A DNA stretch of 64,000 nt from Rhizobium etli CFN 42 (GCF_000092045.1 NC_007761.1:4039501-4103500), one strand, 5' to 3'. Numbered from the stretch's first letter, positions 46,884 to 55,368 are shown. Numbers and translations: made by a program. The notes: generated from the letters alone by a model not told the origin.

Positions 46884-49763
46884 TCACTCCGCAGCCTCCA
46901 GCTTGCCGGCGATGCGGCGCGATTGCCGTGCCTGCTCGTCATATTCCATCTGCCAATCGCTCGGCCCGTTGGAAGGCGAAACCTGCACCGCCGTCACCTT
47001 GTATTCCGGGCAGTTCGTCGCCCAGTCGGAATAGTCGGTGGTGATGACGTTTACCTGCGTGTTGGGATGATGGAAGGTCGTATAGACGACGCCGGGCGCC
47101 ACACGATCGGTGATCAGCGCTCGGAGCGTCGTGTCGCCGGAGCGGCTCATGAGCTTCACCCAGTCGCCATCGCGGACGCCGCGCTGTTCGGCATCGTGCG
47201 GATGGATTTCCAGCCGGTCTTCCGCATGCCAGACGACATTTTCGGTCCGCCGCGTCTGCGCCCCGACATTGTACTGGCTGAGGATGCGGCCGGTGGTGAG
47301 CAGCAGCGGGAAGCGCGGACCGGTGCGCTCGTCGGTCGCCACATATTCGGTGCGGATGAACTTGCCCTTGCCGCGCACGAAGCCGTTGACATGCATGATC
47401 GGCGAGCCGAGCGGGTTCTTCTCGTTGCAGGGCCACTGCACCGAGCCCAGCTTATCGAGGTAATCGTAGGACACCAGGGCAAAACTCGGCGTCGTGGCGG
47501 CAATTTCGTCCATGATCTCCGACGGATGGCTATAATTCCAGTCGAGTCCCATGGCCTGAGCAAGCTTCTGTGTCACCTCCCAGTCGCCATAGCCGTTGCG
47601 CGGCGTCATCACCTTGCGTACGCGATTGATGCGGCGTTCGGCATTGGTGAAGGTGCCGTCCTTCTCGAGGAAGGTCGAGCCCGGCAGGAAGACATGGGCG
47701 TAATTGGCGGTCTCGTTGAGGAAGAGATCCTGCACGACCACGCATTCCATTGCCGCAAGGCCTGCTGCGACATGTTTGGTATCGGGATCGGACTGGAGGA
47801 TGTCCTCGCCCTGGACATAAAGGCCCTTGAAGGAACCGTCGACCGCCGCGTCCAGCATGTTGGGAATACGCAGGCCCGGCTCGTTGTTGATCTTCACGCC
47901 CCAGAGCTTTTCGAAGATATCGCGCGTCGCATCGTCGGAAATGTGCCGGTAGCCGGGCAGTTCGTGCGGGAAGGAGCCCATGTCGCAGGAGCCTTGCACG
48001 TTATTCTGGCCGCGCAACGGGTTCACGCCGACGCCGGGACGGCCGATATTGCCGGTCGCCATCGCCAGATTGGCAATGGCGATCACCGTGGTCGAACCCT
48101 GGCTGTGCTCGGTAACGCCGAGGCCGTAATAGATCGCGCCATTGCCGCCCTTGGCATAGAGCCTTGCTGCACCGCGCAGATCCGCCGCTGGCACGCCGGT
48201 AAATGCCTCGGTCTCTTCAGGGCTGTGCTGCAGTTCGGCGACGAAGGCGGCCCAATCCTCGAATTCCGACCAGTCGCAACGCTCGCGGATGAAGGTCTCA
48301 TCATAAAGCCCTTCGGTGACGATCACATGCGCCAGCGCCGTCATGACGGCGACATTGGTGCCGGGCTTCAGCGGCAGATGATATGAAGCCTCGACATGTG
48401 GCGACCGGACGATATCGGTACGGCGCGGATCGATGACGATAAGCTTGGCGCCCTGGCGCAGCCGCTTCTTCAGCCGCGAACCGAATACCGGATGGCCGTC
48501 GGTCGGATTGGCGCCGATGATGACGACGACATCGGAATGATCGACGCTGTCGAAATTCTGTGTGCCAGCCGAGGTGCCGAACGTCTGGCCGAGGCCGTAG
48601 CCGGTTGGCGAATGGCAGACGCGGGCGCATGTATCGACATTGTTATTGCCGAAACCGGCCCGGACCAGCTTCTGCACCAGATAGGTTTCCTCATTGGTAC
48701 AGCGAGAGGAGGTGATGCCGCCGATCGCGTCGCGGCCATATTGATACTGGATGCGGCGGAACTCCGACGCCACATGCGCGAACGCCTCGTCCCAGCTCAC
48801 CTCCCGCCAGGGGTCGCTGATCTTTTCGCGGATCATCGGGTTGAGGATGCGGTCCTTGTGAGTGGAATAACCGTAGGCGAAGCGGCCTTTGACGCAGGAA
48901 TGGCCGCGATTGGCCTGTCCGTCCTTCCACGGGACCATGCGCACCAGCTCCTCGCCGCGCATCTCCGCCTTGAAGGAGCAGCCGACGCCGCAATAGGCGC
49001 AGGTGGTGACGGCCGAATGTTCCGGCTGGCCGATCTCGATCACCGATTTCTCCGTCAGCGTCGCCGTCGGACAGGCCTGGACACAGGCGCCGCAGGAAAC
49101 GCATTCGGAATCCATGAAATTCTCATGCATGCCGGGTGACACACGGGAGCCGAAACCGCGCCCCTCGATCGTCAGCGCAAAAGTGCCCTGCACTTCCTCG
49201 CAGGCGCGCACGCAAAGCGAACAGACGATGCATTTGGAGGGATCGTAGGTGAAATAGGGATTGGACTCGTCCTTCGGCATCCATTTCAGATTGATGTCGC
49301 CGTTGCTGCGCGCCTTGACGTGATTGTCGCCCTCATAGCCGTAGCGCACGTCACGCAGGCCGACAGCGCCTGCCATGTCCTGCAACTGGCAATCGCCATT
49401 GGCAGCGCAGGTGAGACAGTCGAGCGGATGATCGGAAATGTAGAGCTCCATCACGCCGCGGCGGATATCCTTCAATCGTCCCGTCTGCGTGTGCACCACC
49501 ATGTTTGCCGCGACCGGCGTCGTGCAGGAGGCCGGCGTGCCAGGGCGGCCCTCGATCTCGACGAGACAGAGCCGGCAAGAGCCGAAGGCATCAACCATGT
49601 CGGTGGCGCAGAGCTTCGGCACCTCGATGCCGGCTTCCATTGAGGCGCGCATGATGGAGGTGCCTTCCGGCACGCTGATCTGCTGCCCATCAATGGTGAG
49701 CGTCACCATGGTTTCGGATTTCGAAGCGGGAGTGCCGTAGTCGATTTCATGGATGAGAGACAT
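46884..49763 (-). CDS. fdsA: NAD-dependent formate dehydrogenase subunit alpha
   Basis: 959 residues from the ATG at 49763. Catalytic Mo (or W) bisPGD subunit. In order: a 2Fe-2S domain (CRLCLVEIEG, residue ~54), the His-Cys region (HPLDCLTCAANGDCQLQ), ferredoxin-like 4Fe-4S pairs (CIVCSLCVRACEE and CVSCGACVQACP), the 4Fe-4S of the Mo domain (CAYCGVGC), and the Mo-ligand Cys in CARVCHSPTGYG (residue ~378). C-terminal molybdopterin-dinucleotide domain. Oxidises formate to CO2 and sends electrons to FdsB. Confidence 0.96.
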   Translation of the reverse strand: MSLIHEIDYGTPASKSETMVTLTIDGQQISVPEGTSIMRASMEAGIEVPKLCATDMVDAFGSCRLCLVEIEGRPGTPASCTTPVAANMVVHTQTGRLKDIRRGVMELYISDHPLDCLTCAANGDCQLQDMAGAVGLRDVRYGYEGDNHVKARSNGDINLKWMPKDESNPYFTYDPSKCIVCSLCVRACEEVQGTFALTIEGRGFGSRVSPGMHENFMDSECVSCGACVQACPTATLTEKSVIEIGQPEHSAVTTCAYCGVGCSFKAEMRGEELVRMVPWKDGQANRGHSCVKGRFAYGYSTHKDRILNPMIREKISDPWREVSWDEAFAHVASEFRRIQYQYGRDAIGGITSSRCTNEETYLVQKLVRAGFGNNNVDTCARVCHSPTGYGLGQTFGTSAGTQNFDSVDHSDVVVIIGANPTDGHPVFGSRLKKRLRQGAKLIVIDPRRTDIVRSPHVEASYHLPLKPGTNVAVMTALAHVIVTEGLYDETFIRERCDWSEFEDWAAFVAELQHSPEETEAFTGVPAADLRGAARLYAKGGNGAIYYGLGVTEHSQGSTTVIAIANLAMATGNIGRPGVGVNPLRGQNNVQGSCDMGSFPHELPGYRHISDDATRDIFEKLWGVKINNEPGLRIPNMLDAAVDGSFKGLYVQGEDILQSDPDTKHVAAGLAAMECVVVQDLFLNETANYAHVFLPGSTFLEKDGTFTNAERRINRVRKVMTPRNGYGDWEVTQKLAQAMGLDWNYSHPSEIMDEIAATTPSFALVSYDYLDKLGSVQWPCNEKNPLGSPIMHVNGFVRGKGKFIRTEYVATDERTGPRFPLLLTTGRILSQYNVGAQTRRTENVVWHAEDRLEIHPHDAEQRGVRDGDWVKLMSRSGDTTLRALITDRVAPGVVYTTFHHPNTQVNVITTDYSDWATNCPEYKVTAVQVSPSNGPSDWQMEYDEQARQSRRIAGKLEAAE

Positions 49764-49829
49764 GGTCGGCCTCCTGTAGGGAAATGGGATTGCGCAGGTC
49801 ACGGCATGCGGCTGCAGCTTGGAAGATCA

Positions 49830-51386
49830 TCACTCGGCAGCCTCCACGACCGGTGCCGGCACAAAATCTTCCGGGAAATGCGTCATAGCGCTCATCACGG
49901 GATAGGGCGTGAAACCGCCGAGCGCGCAGAGCGACCCGAATTTCATGGTATTGCAGAGATCGCCGAGCAACACCCGGTTCTTCTCCGGCTCAATGCCGCG
50001 CGCGATCTTGTCGACCGTTTCGACGCCGCGCGTCGAGCCGATGCGGCAGGGCGTGCACTTGCCGCAGCTTTCGACGGCGCAGAATTCCATGGCGAAACGC
50101 GCCTGCTTCAGCATGTCGGCCGTGTCGTCGAAGACGACAATGCCGGCGTGGCCGATGAGCCCGTCCTTGGCGGCAAAGGATTCGTAGTCAAAAGGCGTAT
50201 CGAACAGCGCCCGCGGGAAATAGGCGCCGAGTGGTCCGCCGACCTGCACGGCCTTGACCGGTCGGCCGGTCCTCGTGCCGCCACCGATCCTGTCGACGAT
50301 ATCGCCGAGTGAAAGGCCGAAGGCTGTTTCGTAGAGACCGCCATATCTGACATTGCCGGCGATCTGCAGCGGAATGGTGCCGCGCGAGCGGCCCATGCCG
50401 AAATCGCGGTAGAAGGCGGCGCCCCTTTCCATGATGACAGGCACCGAAGCCAGTGAGATCACATTGTTGATGACGGTCGGACAGTCGAATAGCCCCTTAT
50501 GCGCCGGCAGCGGCGGTTTGGCGCGCACAATGCCGCGCTTGCCCTCGAGACTATTCAAGAGGGCCGTTTCCTCGCCGCAGACATAAGCGCCGGCGCCGGT
50601 GCGCACCTCGATATCGAAGGCGCGGCCCGAGCCAAGCACCGACGGGCCTAGAATGCCGGCCTGCCGGGCGATGCCGATCGCCTCGCTCATCACCGCGATA
50701 GCATGAGGATATTCCGAACGGGTGTAGACGAACCCCTTCGTGGCGCCGGTCGCAAGCCCCGCAATCGCCATGCCCTCGATCAGCACGAAGGGATCGCCCT
50801 CCATGATCATCCTGTCGGCAAAGGTGCCGCTATCGCCCTCATCGGCATTGCAGACGATATATTTGCGTTCGCCGCTGGCATCGAGAACGGTTTTCCACTT
50901 GATGCCGGTGGGAAAACCGGCACCGCCGCGTCCGCGCAGGCCGGAATCCGTGACTTCCTTGACGATTTCGACAGGCGTCATCGAAACAGCCCGACGAAGG
51001 CCGGCAAGGCCGCCATGCGCCTCATAATCGCCAAGCGAAAGCGGGTCGGTGATGCCGCAGCGGGCGAAGGTCAGGCGGGTCTGTTCCTTCAGGAACGGGA
51101 GGTCTTCAACCTCCCCGAGACAGAGCGGGTGGCCGCCGCCGCTGAGCATTCCGGCGTCAAAAAGAGCAGGCACATCCATTGCTTTCACCGGCCCGTAGCC
51201 GATGCGCTTGCCGGTGACCTCGATTTCAACAAGCGGCTCCAGCCAGAACATTCCGCGCGAGCCGTTGCGCACGATCTCGGCATCGAGGCCGCGGGCGACG
51301 ATCTCCTGGGCAATCGCCTTTGCCACCTTTTCGGCCCCGAGCGCCAGCGCAGCGGCATCGCGCGGAACATATATCTTGACAGTCAT
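49830..51386 (-). CDS. fdsB: NAD-dependent formate dehydrogenase subunit beta
   Basis: 518 residues from the ATG at 51386. Diaphorase subunit related to NuoF: an N-terminal thioredoxin-like part, then the FMN/NAD site (GRGGAGFPTGIKW, residue ~167, and GAYVCGEETALLNSLEGKRG near residue 272) and a 4Fe-4S motif CGKCTPCRIG near residue 444. Passes electrons to NAD+. Overlaps fdsG by 4 bp. The frame is open upstream but in antisense of fdsG coding. Confidence 0.95.
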   Translation of the reverse strand: MTVKIYVPRDAAALALGAEKVAKAIAQEIVARGLDAEIVRNGSRGMFWLEPLVEIEVTGKRIGYGPVKAMDVPALFDAGMLSGGGHPLCLGEVEDLPFLKEQTRLTFARCGITDPLSLGDYEAHGGLAGLRRAVSMTPVEIVKEVTDSGLRGRGGAGFPTGIKWKTVLDASGERKYIVCNADEGDSGTFADRMIMEGDPFVLIEGMAIAGLATGATKGFVYTRSEYPHAIAVMSEAIGIARQAGILGPSVLGSGRAFDIEVRTGAGAYVCGEETALLNSLEGKRGIVRAKPPLPAHKGLFDCPTVINNVISLASVPVIMERGAAFYRDFGMGRSRGTIPLQIAGNVRYGGLYETAFGLSLGDIVDRIGGGTRTGRPVKAVQVGGPLGAYFPRALFDTPFDYESFAAKDGLIGHAGIVVFDDTADMLKQARFAMEFCAVESCGKCTPCRIGSTRGVETVDKIARGIEPEKNRVLLGDLCNTMKFGSLCALGGFTPYPVMSAMTHFPEDFVPAPVVEAAE

Positions 51387-51862
51387 CGGCGCGCCTCCGC
51401 AACGAGCTCCGTCGCGAGTTGATCGTCGAGCCGGCCATAAACCTCGCCGTCGAGCATTGCCGACGGGGCGCAGGCGCAGAGCCCGAGGCAATAGACCGCC
51501 TCCAGCGTCACGCTGCCGTCGAGCGTCGTCTGGTGAAAATCGATGCCGAGCAGCGCCTTGATGCGCTCAGCCAGCGCGTCGCCGCCCATCGACTGACAGG
51601 CCTCGGCGCGACAGAGCTTCAGCACATGCCGCCCGGCGGGGTGATCGCGATAATCGTGATAAAAGGTCATCACCCCATGCACTTCGGCGCGCGAGAGGTT
51701 CAGTTCCTCCGCGATCACGGGCAGGGCTTGCTGCGGCACATAGCCGAATTCCTGCTGAACTTGATGAAGAATGGGAAGCAGCGGCCCTTCAAGGGAGCGA
51801 AGGTCGGCGACAATGGAACGCGTGCGCGCTGCGATATCGCCTTCGGCGATATGAATGGTCAT
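51383..51862 (-). CDS. fdsG: NAD-dependent formate dehydrogenase subunit gamma
   Basis: 159 residues from the ATG at 51862. NuoE-like thioredoxin-fold [2Fe-2S] protein; ligands are in LCRAEACQSMGG (two Cys) and YCLGLCACAP (two of three Cys). First gene of the fds operon. LysR is encoded just upstream on the same strand and a palindromic site lies between. Confidence 0.95.
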   Translation of the reverse strand: MTIHIAEGDIAARTRSIVADLRSLEGPLLPILHQVQQEFGYVPQQALPVIAEELNLSRAEVHGVMTFYHDYRDHPAGRHVLKLCRAEACQSMGGDALAERIKALLGIDFHQTTLDGSVTLEAVYCLGLCACAPSAMLDGEVYGRLDDQLATELVAEARR

Positions 51863-51981
51863 AAGGCAGCCCTCCCAGCCGCTTGCTCGTTGCGGAATGG
51901 CGCTCTCCACCGGCATGAGGCCATCCCCTCATGCAGCATCTCAGGGAAGCCGGCGACGATCAATAAAGCTATCTCGTGGAT

Positions 51982-52000
51982 TGATAGGTTTTTTCTATCA
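51982..52000 (-). promoter_or_regulatory. LysR-type operator upstream of fdsG
   Basis: TGATAG (51982-51987), GTTTTTT, CTATCA (51995-52000): a perfect 6-bp inverted repeat with a 7-bp spacer, containing the ATAG-N7-CTAT pattern of LysR/OxyR-type sites. It overlaps the stop codon of the LysR gene. A half-site-like AAAGCTATC (51965-51973) lies nearer to fdsG. Probable binding site for the LysR protein encoded next door. Confidence 0.6.
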
Positions 52001-52891
52001 GAGCTCTTCATCCCGCACGAGCACGCGCGCTTCATGCAGCAAGGCCGACACGAGCGGCGTGAAGGGTTCGCGATAGGGCGCGACGAGGCCGACCAGATGG
52101 TGGGCCTCCGGCTCGACGATCGGAATCATGCGAATTTCTATTGGGAATCCGAATGATTTCGCGACGTTGCGCGGCATGATGCTTGCCCAGCGCCCGGTTC
52201 TGACATGCGAGAACAGCACGATCATCGAGTTGGATTCGAGAGTTGGATGTACGGTCGCGCCCGCTTCCGTCAGGTGCCGGTTGATGATGCGTCGGTTCTG
52301 CATGTCGGCGGTCAATAGACAAAGCCGAAGATCGCCGACCTCCTTCCAGGTCACGTTGTCGCGATCGGACAGCGGGCTGCCCGCAGCCGTGATCAGGTGA
52401 TAGCGCTCGGCGTAGAGGGGAACACTGGTGACACGTCCGAGCGGCTCATTTTCAAGATAGGTGATACCGGCATCGATCTCGAGATTTTCGAGCATGCTCA
52501 GCACCTGCAGCGAGTTCCGCGAGACGATCGAGAAGGTCACTCCCGGATGTCGTTCCTGAAAGGGCGTGGTGATGCGCGAAAGCATGGCGAGCGCGGTCGG
52601 AATGGCAGCGAGGCGGATGTGGCCGGAAAGACCACGGCGGGCGGCGCGCATCTCTTCCCGCATGGTGCGGGCATCGCCGACGATGCGCCGCGCCCATTCA
52701 AGCACGCGCTGCCCCTCCGGCGTCAGCCCCTGAAACCGCGAGCCGCGCTGCACCAGCATGACACCAAGCTGATCTTCAAGCTGCCGGATGGCGGCCGAGA
52801 GTGTCGGCTGGGAGATCCCGCACTCCTCCGCGGCACGGCCGAAATGCTTTTCGTTGGCAAGGGCGATGAAAAATTCCAGCTTGTCGATCAT
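51998..52891 (-). CDS. LysR family transcriptional regulator of the fds operon
   Basis: 297 residues. N-terminal winged HTH (FGRAAEECGISQPTLSAAIRQLEDQLG, residues ~17-43, quoted as two motifs EECGISQPTLS and RQLEDQLG) and a C-terminal effector-binding domain. Placed upstream of fdsG in the same direction with 135 bp between; such LysR proteins (FdsR) regulate formate dehydrogenase. It would probably sense formate; not shown by sequence. Confidence 0.85.
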   Translation of the reverse strand: MIDKLEFFIALANEKHFGRAAEECGISQPTLSAAIRQLEDQLGVMLVQRGSRFQGLTPEGQRVLEWARRIVGDARTMREEMRAARRGLSGHIRLAAIPTALAMLSRITTPFQERHPGVTFSIVSRNSLQVLSMLENLEIDAGITYLENEPLGRVTSVPLYAERYHLITAAGSPLSDRDNVTWKEVGDLRLCLLTADMQNRRIINRHLTEAGATVHPTLESNSMIVLFSHVRTGRWASIMPRNVAKSFGFPIEIRMIPIVEPEAHHLVGLVAPYREPFTPLVSALLHEARVLVRDEEL

Positions 52892-52968
52892 CCGGACTCC
52901 CGATCCGGCGCGAAATCATCCGGATCAGCCTATCTTCGACGCAGCAACTGTGCTCCGCAAGGGCGGTA

Positions 52969-53310
52969 CTAATTGTTTTCAGCAGCCGGAAAAAGATCGA
53001 ACAACGATTCAAGGAAGGCAAGCACGCTTGTATTGCCGATACGGTAATAGACCAGCCTACCCTGACGGCGCGTATTGACGAGGCCTTCAAGCCTCAAACG
53101 CGCGAGCTGCTGCGAGACCATTGCCTGCTGAATGCCGAGAATGTTTTCGATTTCACCCACCGTCCGCTCCTCGGTCGCGAGTATGCAAAGAATCAGAAGT
53201 CGGGTCTGGTGCGCCAGCGCCTTCAGCAGATTGCTGGCCTCACGAGCGTTTCCAGCAAGTTTGTGCAGTTCCTGACCGGACATTCCCGGCTCGGGCTTGG
53301 GCAAGGGCAT
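52969..53310 (-). CDS. ArsR/SmtB family transcriptional regulator (BigR/SqrR-like)
   Basis: 113 residues from the ATG at 53310. Winged HTH (VGEIENILGIQQAMVSQQLA, residues ~51-70) and a beta wing (RRQGRLVYYRI). There is one Cys, in RLLILCILA, at the position of the first redox Cys of SqrR/BigR sulfide sensors; the second Cys is missing. The frame is open upstream but with no sense. SDR and soxR genes precede it on the same strand. Confidence 0.82.
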   Translation of the reverse strand: MPLPKPEPGMSGQELHKLAGNAREASNLLKALAHQTRLLILCILATEERTVGEIENILGIQQAMVSQQLARLRLEGLVNTRRQGRLVYYRIGNTSVLAFLESLFDLFPAAENN

Positions 53311-53357
53311 TCGACATCTCGGAAGGGAAGCGAAAAGGCAGATCAGCACAATAGCAT

Positions 53358-53373
53358 ATTCGCACACGCGAAT
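53358..53373 (-). promoter_or_regulatory. Operator-like palindrome upstream of the ArsR gene
   Basis: ATTC-GCACACGC-GAAT, with perfect 6-bp arms ATTCGC/GCGAAT around ACAC. It lies 48-63 bp before the ArsR start. As I recall, ATTC-N8-GAAT is the binding pattern described for SqrR-type regulators, so autoregulation is likely. Confidence 0.5.
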
Positions 53374-53413
53374 TTGCCAAAAGTAATGAAATGTCAAAAA
53401 AGGTCTAACTAAA

Positions 53414-54238
53414 TCAGCAGATAAGCTGACCGCCATTGATCTCGAGGACCTGGCCGGTAATGTATCCGGAGAGGGAGGGTGCCGCCAGGAACAGATAGGC
53501 CGGAGCGCAATCCTCCGCTGTTCCCAGCCGCTGCAAGGGAATAGACTTTCTCGTTTGCTCCAGCTTTTCGCGGGAGGAATAGCGCTCATGGAAATCCGTC
53601 TCGATCGTTCCGGGCGAAACACAATTGACGCGGATGCCCTCCGGCGCGAGCTCGCGGGCAAGCGCCTTGGAATAGGTTGAAACGAAGGCTTTCGAGGCGG
53701 AGTAGATCGAAGAACCGGGACTGCCGCCGGTCAGCGCTGAAATTGAAACGGTGTTGACGATGGCAGCGCCTTCCGCCGCCTTCAATGCCGGCAGCAGCGC
53801 ACGCGTCAGCGCCACCACCGACGTCTGGTTCAAACGCACGATCGCCTCATAATCTGCGTCGGTGAGTGTGGCAGCCGGAAAACGGCCGAGCATGGTGCCG
53901 GCGTTATTGACGAGCACATGCACCTTGTCGAAGAAGGCGAGCGCATTTTCGGCAAATTGCGCAGCGCCGCCAGCGGCGGTGAAATCGGCGTGCAGCAGCA
54001 GCGCCCGCCTTTCGGATTCAGCCGTCAGCAGAAAATCCGGCAGGTCGCGTCCCGGCTTGCGTCCGGTATGGACGATCACCTTCGCGCCGCAGTCCAGGAA
54101 CTGCCGGGCCACTTCGAGGCCGATGCCCCGCCCGGCGCCAGTTACGATGACATTGCGATTTTCGAATAGTCTCGGATGGAACACGAAGCCGTCCTCCTCG
54201 CGGACAATGCCGCCTGTTGCGCCATTCGCCCTTAACAT
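53414..54238 (-). CDS. SDR family NAD(P)-dependent oxidoreductase
   Basis: 274 residues. Classical short-chain dehydrogenase: TGAGRGIG cofactor loop (residue ~33), NNAG motif (LVNNAGTMLG, ~113), catalytic Ser in SISALTGG and YSASKAF (Tyr-x3-Lys, ~178), and GIRVNCVSPGTIETD. Substrate unknown. It lies between soxR (70 bp upstream) and the ArsR gene on the same strand, so a redox-linked context is possible. Confidence 0.88.
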   Translation of the reverse strand: MLRANGATGGIVREEDGFVFHPRLFENRNVIVTGAGRGIGLEVARQFLDCGAKVIVHTGRKPGRDLPDFLLTAESERRALLLHADFTAAGGAAQFAENALAFFDKVHVLVNNAGTMLGRFPAATLTDADYEAIVRLNQTSVVALTRALLPALKAAEGAAIVNTVSISALTGGSPGSSIYSASKAFVSTYSKALARELAPEGIRVNCVSPGTIETDFHERYSSREKLEQTRKSIPLQRLGTAEDCAPAYLFLAAPSLSGYITGQVLEINGGQLIC

Positions 54239-54307
54239 ATGAGCGCGCCGGGCGAAAGAAAGGCGGCATCATCTTTCCGCGAGAGGCTAGCGCTCTTCCC
54301 CGAAAGC

Positions 54308-54778
54308 TCACACTTCGTTTTCGCTCTCCAGCAGCCGCGGGCCCGGCCCTTCCTCGCCGAGCCGATCGAAGGGATTGCGCAACGGACAGCTTTCGATCGA
54401 CAGGCAGCCGCAGCCGATGCAGCCGGTCAGACGGTCTCGCAGCAGGCTCAGCCGTCTGATTCGCGTGTCGAGTTCATCCTTCCAGCGCGCCGACAGCGTC
54501 TGCCAGTCGGCAACCGTCGGCGTGCGTCCCTGCGGCAGGGAGGCAAATGCCGTCTGGATTTCCGAAAGCGGAATGCCGACACGTTGCGCCACCTTGACGA
54601 TGCCGAGCCGGCGAAGAACATCGCGTCCGTAGCGCCGCTGGTTGCCGCGCGTGCGGATACTCGAGATCAGCCCCTTGGCCTCATAGAAATGCAGCGCCGA
54701 GACGGCAAGACCACTGCGTTGCGCCACTTCGCCGACCGTCAGAAGCCTGCCGAGCGGCGTTGCGGAAATCCTATTCAT
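54308..54778 (-). CDS. soxR: Redox-sensitive transcriptional activator SoxR
   Basis: 156 residues. MerR-family HTH at the N-terminus ([20 protein letters not shown]), a dimerisation helix, and the [2Fe-2S] motif [12 protein letters not shown] (CxxCxCxxxxxC, residues ~123-134). It senses redox-cycling compounds by oxidation of the cluster. The SoxR box lies just upstream of its start, but the matched promoter points away from soxR. Confidence 0.95.
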   Translation of the reverse strand: MNRISATPLGRLLTVGEVAQRSGLAVSALHFYEAKGLISSIRTRGNQRRYGRDVLRRLGIVKVAQRVGIPLSEIQTAFASLPQGRTPTVADWQTLSARWKDELDTRIRRLSLLRDRLTGCIGCGCLSIESCPLRNPFDRLGEEGPGPRLLESENEV

Positions 54779-54784
54779 CGCCTA

Positions 54785-54815
54785 TTGACCTCAATATTAG
54801 TTGAGGTTTTATAAC
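54785..54815 (+). promoter_or_regulatory. SoxR-dependent promoter with SoxR box
   Basis: CCTCAATATTAGTTGAGG (54789-54806) is a perfect 6-bp-arm dyad of the SoxR-box type (CCTCAA...TTGAGG). It sits between TTGACC (54785-54790) and TATAAC (54810-54815), spaced 19 bp, the long spacing typical of MerR-family activated promoters. The promoter faces right, away from soxR; a transcript would begin near 54822. Confidence 0.82.
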
Positions 54816-54821
54816 CCCTCC

Positions 54822-55030
54822 TCCCCGCGCCGTAAAGCGCGAGGCGCAGGAAGGAACGACGGTGAGATCATCCGGTCGATGCAAGCTGAATTGATGGCAT
54901 GGGCGCTTGCCCGCCCCGCACTGATCGCCCCTGCCGATATTGCCGCTTAAAAGCAAGCGCTCGGGTTCCGTTCCCGGCAGGTACGGAACCTCGGAAAACA
55001 CCCGGACAGGACCTCGTCCGGGTGTTTTTT
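54822..55030 (+). ncRNA. Candidate SoxR-controlled short transcript
   Basis: A SoxR-box promoter lies at its left end and a strong terminator at its right, giving about 208 nt. No ordinary gene fits. The best ORFs are a 10-codon GTG frame at 54862-54894 behind AGGAAGGA, whose TGA overlaps an ATG in the 23-codon frame 54879-54950 (MQAELMAWALARPALIAPAD and three more). It may be a regulatory RNA, a micropeptide mRNA, or the remnant of a lost SoxR target. Inferred from the boundaries only. Confidence 0.5.
54995..55030 (+). terminator. Strong intrinsic terminator
   Basis: AAAACACCCGGA (54995-55006) pairs perfectly with TCCGGGTGTTTT (55017-55028) across a 10-nt loop, and six T end the stem. It ends the putative SoxR-controlled transcript and separates it from the TPP riboswitch 65 bp on. 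The A-run on the left could also make it work on the minus strand. Confidence 0.9.
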
Positions 55031-55094
55031 CATCTGCGATCCCTTTGCAATTTTGCGGTTGCGGCAAGAAAACCCCGATGATAGTTTTCGCCGA

Positions 55095-55190
55095 AATAAC
55101 AGGGGAGCTCCGTGTCGCCGGGGCTGAGATGCGAGGCGCAGGCCTCCGAACCCTTCTAAGCTGATCTGGGTAATGCCAGCGGAGCGAGGT
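55095..55190 (+). promoter_or_regulatory. TPP riboswitch (THI element)
   Basis: The conserved blocks are in order: GGGGAGCTCC (from 55102), GGCTGAGATG (55122-55131), ACCC (55150-55153) and CTGATCTGGGTAATGCCAGC (55161-55180), then GGAGCGAGG. Binds thiamine pyrophosphate. The closing 3' strand of the aptamer contains the GGAGCGAGG ribosome site of the ORF that starts at 55195, so TPP would block translation initiation directly with no separate expression platform. Controls the ABC transporter downstream. Confidence 0.93.
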
Positions 55191-55194
55191 CCAA

Positions 55195-55368
55195 ATGTAT
55201 TTCGGCGCACAAGTGTCACTCTACTCGACGTCCGGCAATTCCGCCGGCATTCCTATCGATGCCGTCGAGGCAATCGCCCCCAATCGCGGCAGGCTGCGCA
55301 TCGAGATCGATGTCCTCGACAGGTTTGCGGGGACGGCCCGACGAATGCCTGAAATCGAACGCCGATGA
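55195..55368 (+). pseudogene. Truncated YkoF-like thiamine/HMP-binding protein remnant
   Basis: A 57-codon frame directly behind the riboswitch. It begins MYFGAQVSLYSTSGNSAGI and continues DAVEAIAPNRGRLRIEIDVLD, similar to the first ~40 residues of YkoF-family proteins that bind thiamine or hydroxymethylpyrimidine and are about 200 residues long, as I recall them. The rest is missing. Its stop overlaps the permease start (ATGA), so the stub still serves as a translated leader coupling the riboswitch to the permease. It could be a functional leader peptide now. Confidence 0.6.

Noticed and set aside
46641-48386. 581-codon plus-strand open frame
   Set aside because: Antisense to fdsA and fdhD, whose motifs are unmistakable. 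Product is low complexity and matches no family.
54899-55081. 60-codon plus-strand frame across the terminator
   Set aside because: It reads through a strong terminator and lacks a ribosome site.
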